Shown piece by piece: positions 56,635 through 64,000 of a stretch of 64,000 bases of DNA. The DNA lies in assembly GCF_029223865.1 (NCBI RefSeq), contig NZ_CP119520.1:6882001-6946000 (forward strand). The letters are read 5' to 3'. The translations under genes and the position numbers were made by a program. The stretch comes from Telluria mixta. Lineage in GTDB: Bacteria; Pseudomonadota; Gammaproteobacteria; Burkholderiales; Burkholderiaceae_D. Under the pieces are notes generated by a model that was not told where the DNA came from, searched no databases, and saw nothing but the letters and a program-made list of their open reading frames with translations. How positions within the stretch are numbered: position 1 is the stretch's first letter; every line of letters begins with the position of its first letter.

Positions 56635-57543
56635 ATGCGACTGAATAAACTCGACTTGAATCAACTGGTTGTCCTGGATGCAGTATTGAGCGAACGCAGC
56701 GTGAAACGGGCGGCTGAGCGTCTCTTCCTGAGCCCGCCCGCCGCCAGTTGCGCCCTGGCGCGTCTGCGTGACTATTTCAAGGATGAACTGCTGGTCCAGA
56801 TCGGCAAGACCATGGTATTGACGCCCAGGGCAGAAAGCATGCAGAAGCCGGTACGCGAGGTACTGCTCCAGATCCAGGCGATCATCACCACGGATCCGTC
56901 GTTCGTCCCCATGACATCGACGCGCAAGATCACGATCGAAGCGTCGGACTACGTAATGAACGTGTTTCTCGGGGAGGTCCTGAGACGGGCTTGGCACGAA
57001 GCACCGCACATGCAGTTCGACTTGCGCCTGATCGGGACGCAATCTCTCGCGAATCTCGACAACGGGGAAGTGGATATGTTGATTGGGCCAGACTTCTACA
57101 AGGCACCGGGGCATCCCAGCGAACCGCTGTTCGAGGACACCTGGTCTTGCCTGAGCTGGATCGGCAACGAGGATGTTCGGGAAGAACTCAGCCTGGACGC
57201 CTACCTGAGCCTTGGCCATGTCATCATCGAATGGGGTGCGGGGCGCCTCACCACCTCCGACGAACGTGTTATCGCCAAGCACGAGTATGTACGGCGCAGG
57301 GAAGTGATGGCCCCGAACTTCACCGTCGTTCCCCAGCTGCTGCTGGGAACGCGCCGGATCGCCACTGTGCAGACCCGGCTGGCGAAGTTGTTGGCCTTGA
57401 GTCATCCGCTCAGGCTGCTGCCCTGCCCGCTCCCGATGCCCGTGCTCGCGGAAACGCTGCAATGGCACAAGTACCAGGAACACGACCCGGCCATTGCATG
57501 GTTCCGCGACCTGTTGCGACGCGTGGCCGGCACCCTCGATTGA
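56635..57543 (+). CDS. NodD-like LysR transcriptional regulator
   Basis: 302 residues. N-terminus MRLNKLDLNQLVVLDAVLSE, HTH LFLSPPAASCALARLRDYF, and the stretch PRAESMQKPVREVLLQIQ closely follow the NodD pattern (LDLNLLVALDALM, APAVRDALL). NodD proteins are flavonoid-responsive LysR regulators. It sits between the aromatic ring-opening cluster (divergent) and the glycoside operon (convergent), well placed to govern both. Ligand is inferred. Confidence 0.9.
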   Translation: MRLNKLDLNQLVVLDAVLSERSVKRAAERLFLSPPAASCALARLRDYFKDELLVQIGKTMVLTPRAESMQKPVREVLLQIQAIITTDPSFVPMTSTRKITIEASDYVMNVFLGEVLRRAWHEAPHMQFDLRLIGTQSLANLDNGEVDMLIGPDFYKAPGHPSEPLFEDTWSCLSWIGNEDVREELSLDAYLSLGHVIIEWGAGRLTTSDERVIAKHEYVRRREVMAPNFTVVPQLLLGTRRIATVQTRLAKLLALSHPLRLLPCPLPMPVLAETLQWHKYQEHDPAIAWFRDLLRRVAGTLD

Positions 57544-57556
57544 GGGTGCGCGTGCT

Positions 57557-58720
57557 TCAACCCGGCTCGCCGGGCTTTAACCAGACACCGCCGGCACGGG
57601 AGGATGCCTGCACCGCTTCGATGAACTGGACACCGCGCAGGCCATCTTCGACATCGGGGAACTCAGCCGCTGGATCGGCGGGGACGCTGCCGGGACGCCG
57701 TGCGAACAGGCTGGCCGCGATTTCGCGGTACAGGTTGCCGAAGGCTTCCAGGTAGCCTTCGGGGTGACCGCCGGGAATGCGTGCGAGCCGGGCCGCCGCC
57801 GGCAGCGTGCCGGCCCCGTTGCGGGATATCAGCCTGGTGGGTTCGCCCAACGGGGTCCAGTGCAACACATCGGGTTGCTCCTGGCGCCAATGCAGGCCGC
57901 CCTTGCTTCCATAGACGCGGATCGACAGGTCGTTGCCGTGCCCCGGCGCGACCTGACTGGCCCACAGGCTTCCCCGTGCACCATTCGCATAACGCAGCAT
58001 GACCTGCACGTTGTCGTCGATACGGCGCCCAGGTACGAGGCTGGAGAGTTCGGCGCACAAGGATTCGATGTCGAGGCCGGTAATGAAATCCGCCAGTTGC
58101 CAGGCATGCGAACCGATGTCGCCAATGGCGCCACCGCCGGACTGCGCGGGATCGGTGCGCCACGCCGCCTGCTTCTGGCCGTCGAGTTCGATGGGCTCCG
58201 CCAGCCAGTCCTGCACATACTCGACCTGCACGACGCGCAGTTCGCCCAACTGGCCTTCCTGCACCATCTGACGTGCCTGGCGCACCATGGCGTTGGCCGA
58301 ATAATTATGGGTGACTGCGAACAGTAACCCATTTTTCCGGACCAGCTCGCAGAGCGCGCGCGCATCGGCACTGGTGGTCGTGACCGGCTTGTCGCAGATC
58401 ACATGGATGCCGGCGTCAAGGAAGGCACGTGCCACCGGCGCATGCAGGTGGTTGGGAGTAACGATGCTGACCGCCTCGATACCGTCCGGACGCGCGCTTT
58501 CCGCGCGGGCCATGTCCCGGTAATCGGCATAGATCCGGTCCGCAGCGAGGCCAAGCGCCAGGCCGGAGCGAAGCGCCTTTTCCGGATTCGAGGACAAGGC
58601 GCCAGCCACCAGCTCGAACTGGTCGTCGATGCGCGCGGCGTAGCGGTGCACCGCGCCGATGAAACCGCCCTCGCCGCCACCGACCATGCCGAGGCGTATG
58701 CGCCCGGAAGCGCGGCTCAC
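57557..58720 (-). CDS. Gfo/Idh/MocA family oxidoreductase
   Basis: 387 residues starting at GTG 58720, which overlaps the GMC gene stop (GTGA). NAD(P)-binding start LGMVGGGEGGFIGAVHRYAA, then VSIVTPNHLHAPVARAF and the EKP-type motif as CDKPVTT (about 105), and a substrate domain with GGGAIGDIGSHAWQLADFI. Members oxidise or reduce sugars, including C-3 of glycosides (for example DgpA of puerarin metabolism). Last gene of the glycoside operon. It may re-reduce the released 3-keto sugar or oxidise the glycoside. A short GC hairpin (57561-57574) overlaps its final codons. Confidence 0.9.
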   Translation of the reverse strand: MSRASGRIRLGMVGGGEGGFIGAVHRYAARIDDQFELVAGALSSNPEKALRSGLALGLAADRIYADYRDMARAESARPDGIEAVSIVTPNHLHAPVARAFLDAGIHVICDKPVTTTSADARALCELVRKNGLLFAVTHNYSANAMVRQARQMVQEGQLGELRVVQVEYVQDWLAEPIELDGQKQAAWRTDPAQSGGGAIGDIGSHAWQLADFITGLDIESLCAELSSLVPGRRIDDNVQVMLRYANGARGSLWASQVAPGHGNDLSIRVYGSKGGLHWRQEQPDVLHWTPLGEPTRLISRNGAGTLPAAARLARIPGGHPEGYLEAFGNLYREIAASLFARRPGSVPADPAAEFPDVEDGLRGVQFIEAVQASSRAGGVWLKPGEPG

Positions 58721-60408
58721 AACGCACCTGCCTTGATCTGGTCGACCGCGAACTCCACGGCGCGCGCGGTCAGCGCCATGAACGTCAGCGAAGGATTGAC
58801 ACTGCCCCCCGACGCCATCATGGCGCCGTCCGTCACGAATACATTGGGCACGCCATGGACCTGGTTGTGCGCGTTCAGAACCGACTGCGACGGATCATTG
58901 CCCATGCGCGCGCCGCCCTGCACGTGAATCATCAGGCCCGGCAGGCTGCCGATGCGCATCTTTTGCACGTCCTGTACGCCGGCCGCCTGCAGCATCGCGG
59001 TCCCTTCGCGCACGATGTCTTCCGCGATCCTGTTCTCGTTATCGCCGCGTGCCACGTCGAACCGCAGCTGCGGCAAGCCGTAGCGGTCACGTGCCTGCGG
59101 GTCGAGGGTAATGCGGTTCTCGCGCCGAGGGAGCGATTCGAAGACGCCGGCCAGGTAGACCATCCATGGCCCCGGCGTCGCGAGACGCTTCTTGAAATCG
59201 GCACCGAAATCGTCCCCGTCCCCGGCCATGTCGGCCCAGCCCAGGCGTGCCGAGCCGCCCTGGAGCACGTAACCCCGGTCGAACTCGACGCCTTCCTCGC
59301 GTACCCCGCGCAGGTTGCGGAAACGTGGAATGTAGATGCCGTTGGCCCGCCGTCCGTAGTAGTAGCGGTCCGTCAGGCCGGGCAGGACGCCGAACACGCT
59401 GGCGGCGTCGTGATCGCAGATGTAGCGGCCCAATACGTCCCCCTGGTTCCCCAAGCCGTTCGGATGACGTGCGTCGGCGGACTGCAACAGGATCTGCACG
59501 CTGGCCTCGGCTCCCGCGTTCAGGAACACGATGCGCGACGTGTAGGTCGTGCGTTTCTTTGTCATCGCGTCGATGACCTCGACGCCGCGCGCCCGGCCGG
59601 TCTTCGGGTCGGTGACGATGCGGTGTACGACGGCGTCGGTCTTGACGGTCAGCAGGCCGGTTTTCTGCGCGTCGGGCAGCGTTGCCGACAGCGAAGAGAA
59701 ATAGGCGCCGAAGGAACAGCCGCGCTGACAGATGTTGCGGTAGTTGCATGGACCGCGCCCGTTGTGTTCCTTCGTCAGGTTGACCGTGCGCCCGATCGTC
59801 ACGTAACGCTCGGGCCACCTGGCCTGGATCCTCGCGCGCAGGTGTTTCTCGGCCGCCGTCATTTCCATCGGCGGCAACAGCTCCATGTCGGGGAAGTGTG
59901 CGAGCCCCAGGTTTTCGCCGGAAGCGCCGATATACTTCTCGATCCGGCTGTACCATGGCGCCAGGTCGGCATAGCGGATCGGCCAATCGTTACCGTGGCC
60001 ATCGCGCCGGTTGGCCTCGAAGTCCAGGTCCGACCAGCGATAGACCTGCCGCCCCCATAGCAACGAACGCCCGCCCAGCACATTGGCACGCAGCCACGCA
60101 TAAGGTTTGGCCTGCACATAGGGCTGCTCGCTATCCTTCACCCAATAATGCTTGTTGTCCCACTTGAACTGGCCGAACGGCTGCCTGGACTGGATCGGAT
60201 AATCGCGCGCCATCTCGTCGCGGTCGAGCGTGCCGCGGTTGGGTGCATCCCAGGGCGTCACGAACTCGGTCTTGTAACCCTTCTGGTGTTCCAGTGGACG
60301 GCCCCGTTCCAGCACCAGGACCTTCATGCCGCGCTGGGTCAGTTCCTTGGCCGCCATGCCCCCGGTGATGCCGGAGCCGATGACGATCGCGTCGAATTCG
60401 TAGGTCAT
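58717..60408 (-). CDS. GMC-family FAD dehydrogenase (probable glycoside 3-oxidase)
   Basis: 563 residues. FAD motif VIGSGITGGMAAKELTQRGM (about 8-27), NVLGGRSLLWGRQVYRW, the four-cysteine-type segment GPCNYRNICQRGCSFGAY, and the C-terminal GMC block HVQGGARMG, NVFVTDGAMMASGGSVNPSL. No signal of its own; it probably rides through Tat with the small subunit whose stop it overlaps (ATGA). Similar GMC plus subunit-3 pairs are glucose-, gluconate- or glycoside-3-dehydrogenases. With deglycosidase genes in the operon, oxidation of the sugar at C-3 is the best guess. Confidence 0.9.
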   Translation of the reverse strand: MTYEFDAIVIGSGITGGMAAKELTQRGMKVLVLERGRPLEHQKGYKTEFVTPWDAPNRGTLDRDEMARDYPIQSRQPFGQFKWDNKHYWVKDSEQPYVQAKPYAWLRANVLGGRSLLWGRQVYRWSDLDFEANRRDGHGNDWPIRYADLAPWYSRIEKYIGASGENLGLAHFPDMELLPPMEMTAAEKHLRARIQARWPERYVTIGRTVNLTKEHNGRGPCNYRNICQRGCSFGAYFSSLSATLPDAQKTGLLTVKTDAVVHRIVTDPKTGRARGVEVIDAMTKKRTTYTSRIVFLNAGAEASVQILLQSADARHPNGLGNQGDVLGRYICDHDAASVFGVLPGLTDRYYYGRRANGIYIPRFRNLRGVREEGVEFDRGYVLQGGSARLGWADMAGDGDDFGADFKKRLATPGPWMVYLAGVFESLPRRENRITLDPQARDRYGLPQLRFDVARGDNENRIAEDIVREGTAMLQAAGVQDVQKMRIGSLPGLMIHVQGGARMGNDPSQSVLNAHNQVHGVPNVFVTDGAMMASGGSVNPSLTFMALTARAVEFAVDQIKAGAL

Positions 60409-61001
60409 ATCTGAATCTGCCTGTTCCATGTTTTGGTGTCGACGTCGCCGTCCCAGCGCCCCGGCACGGGCACATAGGCCAGTTCGCCGTTGACACCTGC
60501 CTCGGCGGTGAAATAGCCGAGCGTGACGAGGTCGCGCATCTTGTAAAAGAACGGTGCGGACGGATCGGCCAGGCGGCCGTCGAATCCGTGCGACTGGTAG
60601 CTCGATGCCGCCTTGCGAGCAGGGACAAGCAATGCGGCCTGCTCGGATTGCGTGCAGGCGGCGAATCCACGTCCATGCGCCGCCGCCGCGCCCGCGTCGA
60701 GCTGGACCAGCCCGTCGAGGAGGGTCTGGCGCTCCGACGGCACCATCCAGTGCGCGTACATGTCCGCGACGAAGGCGGGTACGCCAGCCTCGATCGCGCC
60801 TGGCGTGTCGGTCTTCGGGATGATCAGCTCGCACAACGCGGCCAGCGTCTTCTGGTGCGAGGCGGGAAACGGCTTGGGAGCGTCGCCGCCGTCCGCGCGG
60901 TTGGCGGCGGACTTCGCCAGCTCGGTCGCCAGCGTTTGCCCGGTCCAGTATGCGGCGCCTGCTGCCAGGGCGATCCGCTTCATGAGGGTTCTTCGGTCCA
61001 T
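60405..61001 (-). CDS. Gluconate 2-dehydrogenase subunit 3-like small subunit (Tat)
   Basis: 198 residues. Twin-arginine start MDRRTLMKRIALAAGAAYW, then the family core LAALCELIIPKTDTPGAIEA, VPAFVADMYAHWM and FFYKMRDLVTLGYFTAEAG. Such subunits chaperone and export the FAD subunit as a complex. The third component seen in many relatives, a membrane cytochrome c, is not in this window. Confidence 0.9.
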   Translation of the reverse strand: MDRRTLMKRIALAAGAAYWTGQTLATELAKSAANRADGGDAPKPFPASHQKTLAALCELIIPKTDTPGAIEAGVPAFVADMYAHWMVPSERQTLLDGLVQLDAGAAAAHGRGFAACTQSEQAALLVPARKAASSYQSHGFDGRLADPSAPFFYKMRDLVTLGYFTAEAGVNGELAYVPVPGRWDGDVDTKTWNRQIQI

Positions 61002-61027
61002 ATGTCGTCAACCTAATCTACGATGGT

Positions 61028-62086
61028 TCAGCGCAATCCGAGCATCCTGCGGATCTGCAGCGGGTCGGTCGCGCCGCCCGCGAAATCGTCGAACGCCTTG
61101 CCGGTCGCCTTGATGATGTGTTCCTGGATGAAGCGCGCGCCCTCCAGGGCACCCTGCTCGGGGTCCTTCAGGCAGCACTCCCATTCGAGTACGGCCCATC
61201 CCTTGAAGTCGTACTGGGCGAACTTGGAAAAGATCGCCCTGAAATCGATCTGCCCATCGCCAAGCGAGCGGAAGCGGCCGGCGCGATCGATCCACGGCTG
61301 GTAGCCCGAATACACCCCCTGCCGCCCGGACGGGCGGAACTCGGCATCCTTCACGTGCATGACCTTGATGCGCTCGTGATACAGGTCGATGAACTCAAGG
61401 TAATCGAGTTGCTGCAGCAGGAAATGCGACGGGTCGTACGCGATGTTCAAGCGCGGATGACGGCCGACGCGATCGAGCAGCATCTCGAAGGTGACGCCGT
61501 CGAACAGGTCCTCGCCGGGGTGAAGCTCGAAGGCGATGTCCACGCCTTGCTCGTCGTACGCGTCCAGGATCGGTCGCCAGCGCCGCGCCAGTTCATCGAA
61601 TGCCGTTTCGATCAGGCCGGCCGGGCGCTGCGGCCACGGATACAGGAAAGGCCAGGCAAGCGCACCGGAAAAACTGATGGTGGCATCCAGGCCCAGGTTC
61701 CGGGACGCTTTCGCGGCCAGCAGCATCTGCTCTACGGCCCAACGCTGGCGCTCTTCGGGTTTGCCCCGCAAGGCCTGCGGCGCGAATACGTCGAAGGCCT
61801 CGTCATAGGCCGGATGCACCGCGACGAGTTGCCCCTGCAGGTGCGTTGACAGTTCGGTGATCGATATACCGTTGGCTGCGGCAATGCCGGTGATCTCTTC
61901 GCAGTAGTCCTTGCTTTCGGCCGCCCTGGCGAGATCGAACAACCGCGTATCGCCCGATGGAAGCTGCACCCCTTTATAGCCCAGCGAAGCGGCCCAGCGC
62001 GTGATGGCATCCCAGCTGTTGAACGGCGCGACGTCGCTTGCGAACTGCGCGAGAAAGATTGCGGGTCCCCGGACGGTGGTAGTCAT
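61028..62086 (-). CDS. Sugar phosphate isomerase/epimerase family TIM-barrel protein
   Basis: 352 residues, xylose-isomerase-like barrel. Metal-site strands: DIAFELHPGEDLFDG (Glu, about 190), LNIAYDPSHFLLQ (Asp/His, about 225), KVMHVKDAEF (His, about 255) and WAVLEWECCLKDPEQG (Glu, about 305). Acts on keto sugars; in this operon a 3-keto-glycoside or 3-keto-hexose is likely. It lies 19 bp downstream of the alpha-type subunit but is not its close copy. Confidence 0.85.
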   Translation of the reverse strand: MTTTVRGPAIFLAQFASDVAPFNSWDAITRWAASLGYKGVQLPSGDTRLFDLARAAESKDYCEEITGIAAANGISITELSTHLQGQLVAVHPAYDEAFDVFAPQALRGKPEERQRWAVEQMLLAAKASRNLGLDATISFSGALAWPFLYPWPQRPAGLIETAFDELARRWRPILDAYDEQGVDIAFELHPGEDLFDGVTFEMLLDRVGRHPRLNIAYDPSHFLLQQLDYLEFIDLYHERIKVMHVKDAEFRPSGRQGVYSGYQPWIDRAGRFRSLGDGQIDFRAIFSKFAQYDFKGWAVLEWECCLKDPEQGALEGARFIQEHIIKATGKAFDDFAGGATDPLQIRRMLGLR

Positions 62087-62105
62087 TCTTCTGCCCCGTG
62101 TCGCG

Positions 62106-63113
62106 TTAGCCCTGCAGCGGCGCAAGCACACGGCGCGCCAGCTGATGGTGACGGCGGATCTTGTCGAAGCCATCCGCATCGGTCCACATATAGCCTTCAT
62201 ACTCGCTGGACATGAAGCCGTTGTAGCCGCCTTCGACGAACACAGGTAAGACCTTGGCAAGATCGACCGCAATTTCGTCGCCGCTCTCGTCGAAGTCGAA
62301 GAATTTTCCGTGGATATGGATCACCTGCGGCATAATCTCGCTCCACGAGCGCGGATCGGCACGGCTGAACAAGCCGAAAATGATTTCGAGCCCGATGATG
62401 TGGCGTTCCTCGTAGCCTTTTGCGCGTGCGGCCTGGACATACTGGTCCCGACGCTCGAACGGCGTGCCCACGTCGAGGTGCCAGTACTCCTCGGCCAGTG
62501 CGATCAAGCCATCCGGAACGCCATTCGCTCGTTGCGTGTCGAAATAGCTCGGCGGGACGGCGCGAGCCGATGCACCGAAGTCAGGAATGAAACCGAGGAG
62601 CGGCGAGCGTACGCGCTCGTACATTTCACGATATGCAAGGATATCCGGATGCTGGGTATGATGCGGCGCGTGAATCTCGAGGCCCATCTTGACACCGAGT
62701 TTTTCCGCATGGGGTACGCACTTTTCGATGACGTTGGCACCCGCGGGGAACTGGTAGCGCACGAGGGGGAAGCCCAGCTTCGCCGCAGCGTCCAGCTGGC
62801 GCTTGTGATAGGCGACGCTTTCCTCTTCCGACATGGGAACTTCCGGATTGATCCAGACGTCGGCATTGATGCCGAGGCAGGACAGCGTCAGCCCGGTTTC
62901 GTCGATCAACGCCTTGAACTGGTCCGCAAACTCGTCCGAAACATTTGGGAAGCCGCGAAAACTCTGGAAGCCGACAATCTCCAGTCCCGGTCCCAGGTTT
63001 TCTGCTGCGACCTTTCGCACCAACTGCTCGAAGGTGTATTCACGCGCATGGAACTCGGTCGTCAGGCTGTAGAGAGTCGTGCCCAACTTCAGGCCATCTT
63101 TGGGTATGTTCAT
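62106..63113 (-). CDS. Putative C-glycoside deglycosidase alpha subunit
   Basis: 335 residues, a xylose-isomerase-like TIM barrel. LKLGTTLYSLTTEFHAREYT, NLGPGLEIVGFQSFRGFPNV, MGLEIHAPHH (about 140), FIPDFGAS (about 170), QVIHIHGKFFDFDES and FMSSEYEGYMW give the metal-site strands. The length, the FQSFRGFP segment and above all the adjacent beta-type gene 9 bp away fit the alpha subunit of C-glycoside deglycosidases (CarB/DfgA/DgpB), which break the C-C bond of a 3-keto C-glycoside. Without the partner it would be called only a sugar isomerase. Confidence 0.72.
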   Translation of the reverse strand: MNIPKDGLKLGTTLYSLTTEFHAREYTFEQLVRKVAAENLGPGLEIVGFQSFRGFPNVSDEFADQFKALIDETGLTLSCLGINADVWINPEVPMSEEESVAYHKRQLDAAAKLGFPLVRYQFPAGANVIEKCVPHAEKLGVKMGLEIHAPHHTQHPDILAYREMYERVRSPLLGFIPDFGASARAVPPSYFDTQRANGVPDGLIALAEEYWHLDVGTPFERRDQYVQAARAKGYEERHIIGLEIIFGLFSRADPRSWSEIMPQVIHIHGKFFDFDESGDEIAVDLAKVLPVFVEGGYNGFMSSEYEGYMWTDADGFDKIRRHHQLARRVLAPLQG

Positions 63114-63122
63114 TTTTTATCC

Positions 63123-63500
63123 TTATTGCACGGTAATCGTCTTGGTTGTCTTGGTGATGCGCGTCCATCCATGAATGTAGGGCGGACGGATCGAAACAGT
63201 TACCGAGACGACGTGCGGCTCGTTTCGGGCGACGACGTACCCGTCGATCCTGAGCATTGCACTGTCCAGCACATACCACCAGTCGTCGGTACGCGGCAAC
63301 AACTCATCCAGGCGCAGCGACTCGCCATTCAGTTCGAACCTGATACGACTCCGATCGATGAGTGTGCCATCGATCTCGACATCGCCGACCTCGACGACAG
63401 AGAGAGGAAGGGATCGATACCACGGCAAACGAATATCGATAGCACATCCATTGGGCGTTACCTGCAAGCCGCCATCACTGACGACGCGATGTTCCATCAT
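63123..63500 (-). CDS. Putative C-glycoside deglycosidase beta subunit (DUF6379-like)
   Basis: 125 residues, all-beta, no signal peptide: VVSDGGLQVTPNGCAIDIRL, LPWYRSLPLSVVEVGDVEID, RIRFELNGESLRLDEL, DDWWYVLDSAML. It matches the small beta subunit of heteromeric C-glycoside deglycosidases (CarC/DfgB/DgpC), which is needed for the alpha subunit to work. It starts 3 bp after the symporter stop with GAGGAG inside that gene's end. A second ATG is one codon later. Confidence 0.75.
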   Translation of the reverse strand: MMEHRVVSDGGLQVTPNGCAIDIRLPWYRSLPLSVVEVGDVEIDGTLIDRSRIRFELNGESLRLDELLPRTDDWWYVLDSAMLRIDGYVVARNEPHVVSVTVSIRPPYIHGWTRITKTTKTITVQ

Positions 63501-63503
63501 TTT

Positions 63504-64000
63504 TCAAACTCCTCGTAAATTAGCTTTGATATTCCTGCCGGGTTTGGCGACCCGATCGTCCTCGCGATAGAATGAGATGCAGATCATCATCAAGACCATC
63601 AGTACGATCGGCCCTCCATACGTCAGGACGCGAAGCGCCAGATTGGCGCTCTCAGTAACGACGCCCGGTTTGTAACCGGCCATCCCCAGCGTGTACGCCG
63701 TGATTGCGGTACCGATCGCAATCCCGACTTTCAGGCCAAAACTGACGCTCGCGGCCATCAGCCCCTCATCACTTTGGCCAAAATTTTTCTCCTGCCATTC
63801 GACGGCGTCGGCGCTCAGAACGAATATCGTCGCGGCCTGGATGCCACCGGCCACATTCGAAAGAACAAACACGGCGATGAACATCACGGGGTTGGACTCG
63901 AACACGTACAGGAGCGGAATCAGCAGGATCGACGCGGCCAGTCCGATGTTGCATCCCAGTCGCTTGCCGAAGCGGGCGAGAAAAGGCCTCGATATGAAAC
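63504..64000 (-). CDS. GPH-family glycoside/sugar symporter, 5' end outside window
   Basis: C-terminal 165 residues of a 12-helix MelB-like symporter; the frame is open to base 64000. SRPFLARFGKRLGCNIGLAA marks a cytoplasmic loop, then helices LLYVFESNPVMFIAVFVLSN, GGIQAATIFVLSADAVEWQE, VGIAIGTAITAYTLG and YGGPIVLMVLMMICISFYRE. GPH transporters import glycosides with Na+ or H+. First visible gene of the glycoside operon, so it probably imports the glycoside or its oxidised form. Confidence 0.88.
   Translation of the reverse strand, partial: FISRPFLARFGKRLGCNIGLAASILLIPLLYVFESNPVMFIAVFVLSNVAGGIQAATIFVLSADAVEWQEKNFGQSDEGLMAASVSFGLKVGIAIGTAITAYTLGMAGYKPGVVTESANLALRVLTYGGPIVLMVLMMICISFYREDDRVAKPGRNIKANLRGV

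Noticed and set aside
57561..57574. CCCGGC/GCCGGG hairpin between convergent genes as a bidirectional terminator
   Set aside because: It is very short, overlaps coding sequence and has only three T residues on one side; too weak to call.

Overview
The window is GC-rich chromosomal DNA from a Gram-negative bacterium. The Burkholderia-type porin, large TonB-dependent receptors, Bug/Tct transport proteins and many LysR regulators suggest a betaproteobacterium, most likely Oxalobacteraceae (Massilia/Duganella/Herbaspirillum-like). This placement is inference from gene content, not a phylogeny. No rRNA, tRNA or CRISPR was found.

Layout. 1-7.2 kb: two related TonB-dependent receptors (the first cut by the window edge) flank a YceI-cytochrome b561 pair; an AraC regulator is divergent. 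8.6-14.8 kb: two tandem copies of a gene pair (Ig-domain/DUF3500 lipoprotein + HupE/UreJ-like membrane protein). The second copy carries four frameshifts, each repaired by one extra C in a CCCC run. 14.8-34.1 kb: a catabolic island for an aromatic or polycarboxylic acid. It holds an MFS exporter, ketoglutarate-semialdehyde dehydrogenase, porin, two dihydroxyphthalate-decarboxylase-like proteins, a ThDP enzyme, HpcH/HpaI aldolase, two amidohydrolases, LigJ-like hydratase (frameshifted), a chemoreceptor, a solute-binding protein, a CMD-family protein, and a Tct transporter with TctA fused to TctB. A LysR regulator with two DNA-binding domains lies inside. The same 47-bp element precedes all three leftward transcription units. 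An integrase remnant marks the right edge. 35-40.9 kb: histidine kinase, response regulator, GGDEF-EAL protein and a truncated diguanylate cyclase. 41-48.4 kb: a YbhGFSR-like ABC exporter with its own outer-membrane factor (frameshifted) and a divergent TetR regulator over a 30-bp palindrome.

48.4-64 kb is the most interesting part. A leftward cluster (extradiol dioxygenase, flavoprotein monooxygenase, BKACE enzyme, EthD-like protein, C-C hydrolase, cyclase-family hydrolase) looks like an aromatic ring-opening pathway. It is divergent from a NodD-like LysR gene. Converging on that regulator is a tight operon of a GPH sugar symporter, putative C-glycoside deglycosidase beta and alpha subunits, a second sugar isomerase-like protein, a Tat-dependent small subunit with a GMC dehydrogenase, and a Gfo/Idh/MocA oxidoreductase. 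Together these suggest uptake of a plant (C-)glycoside, oxidation to the 3-keto sugar, cleavage of the sugar-aglycone bond, then degradation of the aromatic aglycone. The enzyme families are recognised from sequence; the joined pathway is inference.
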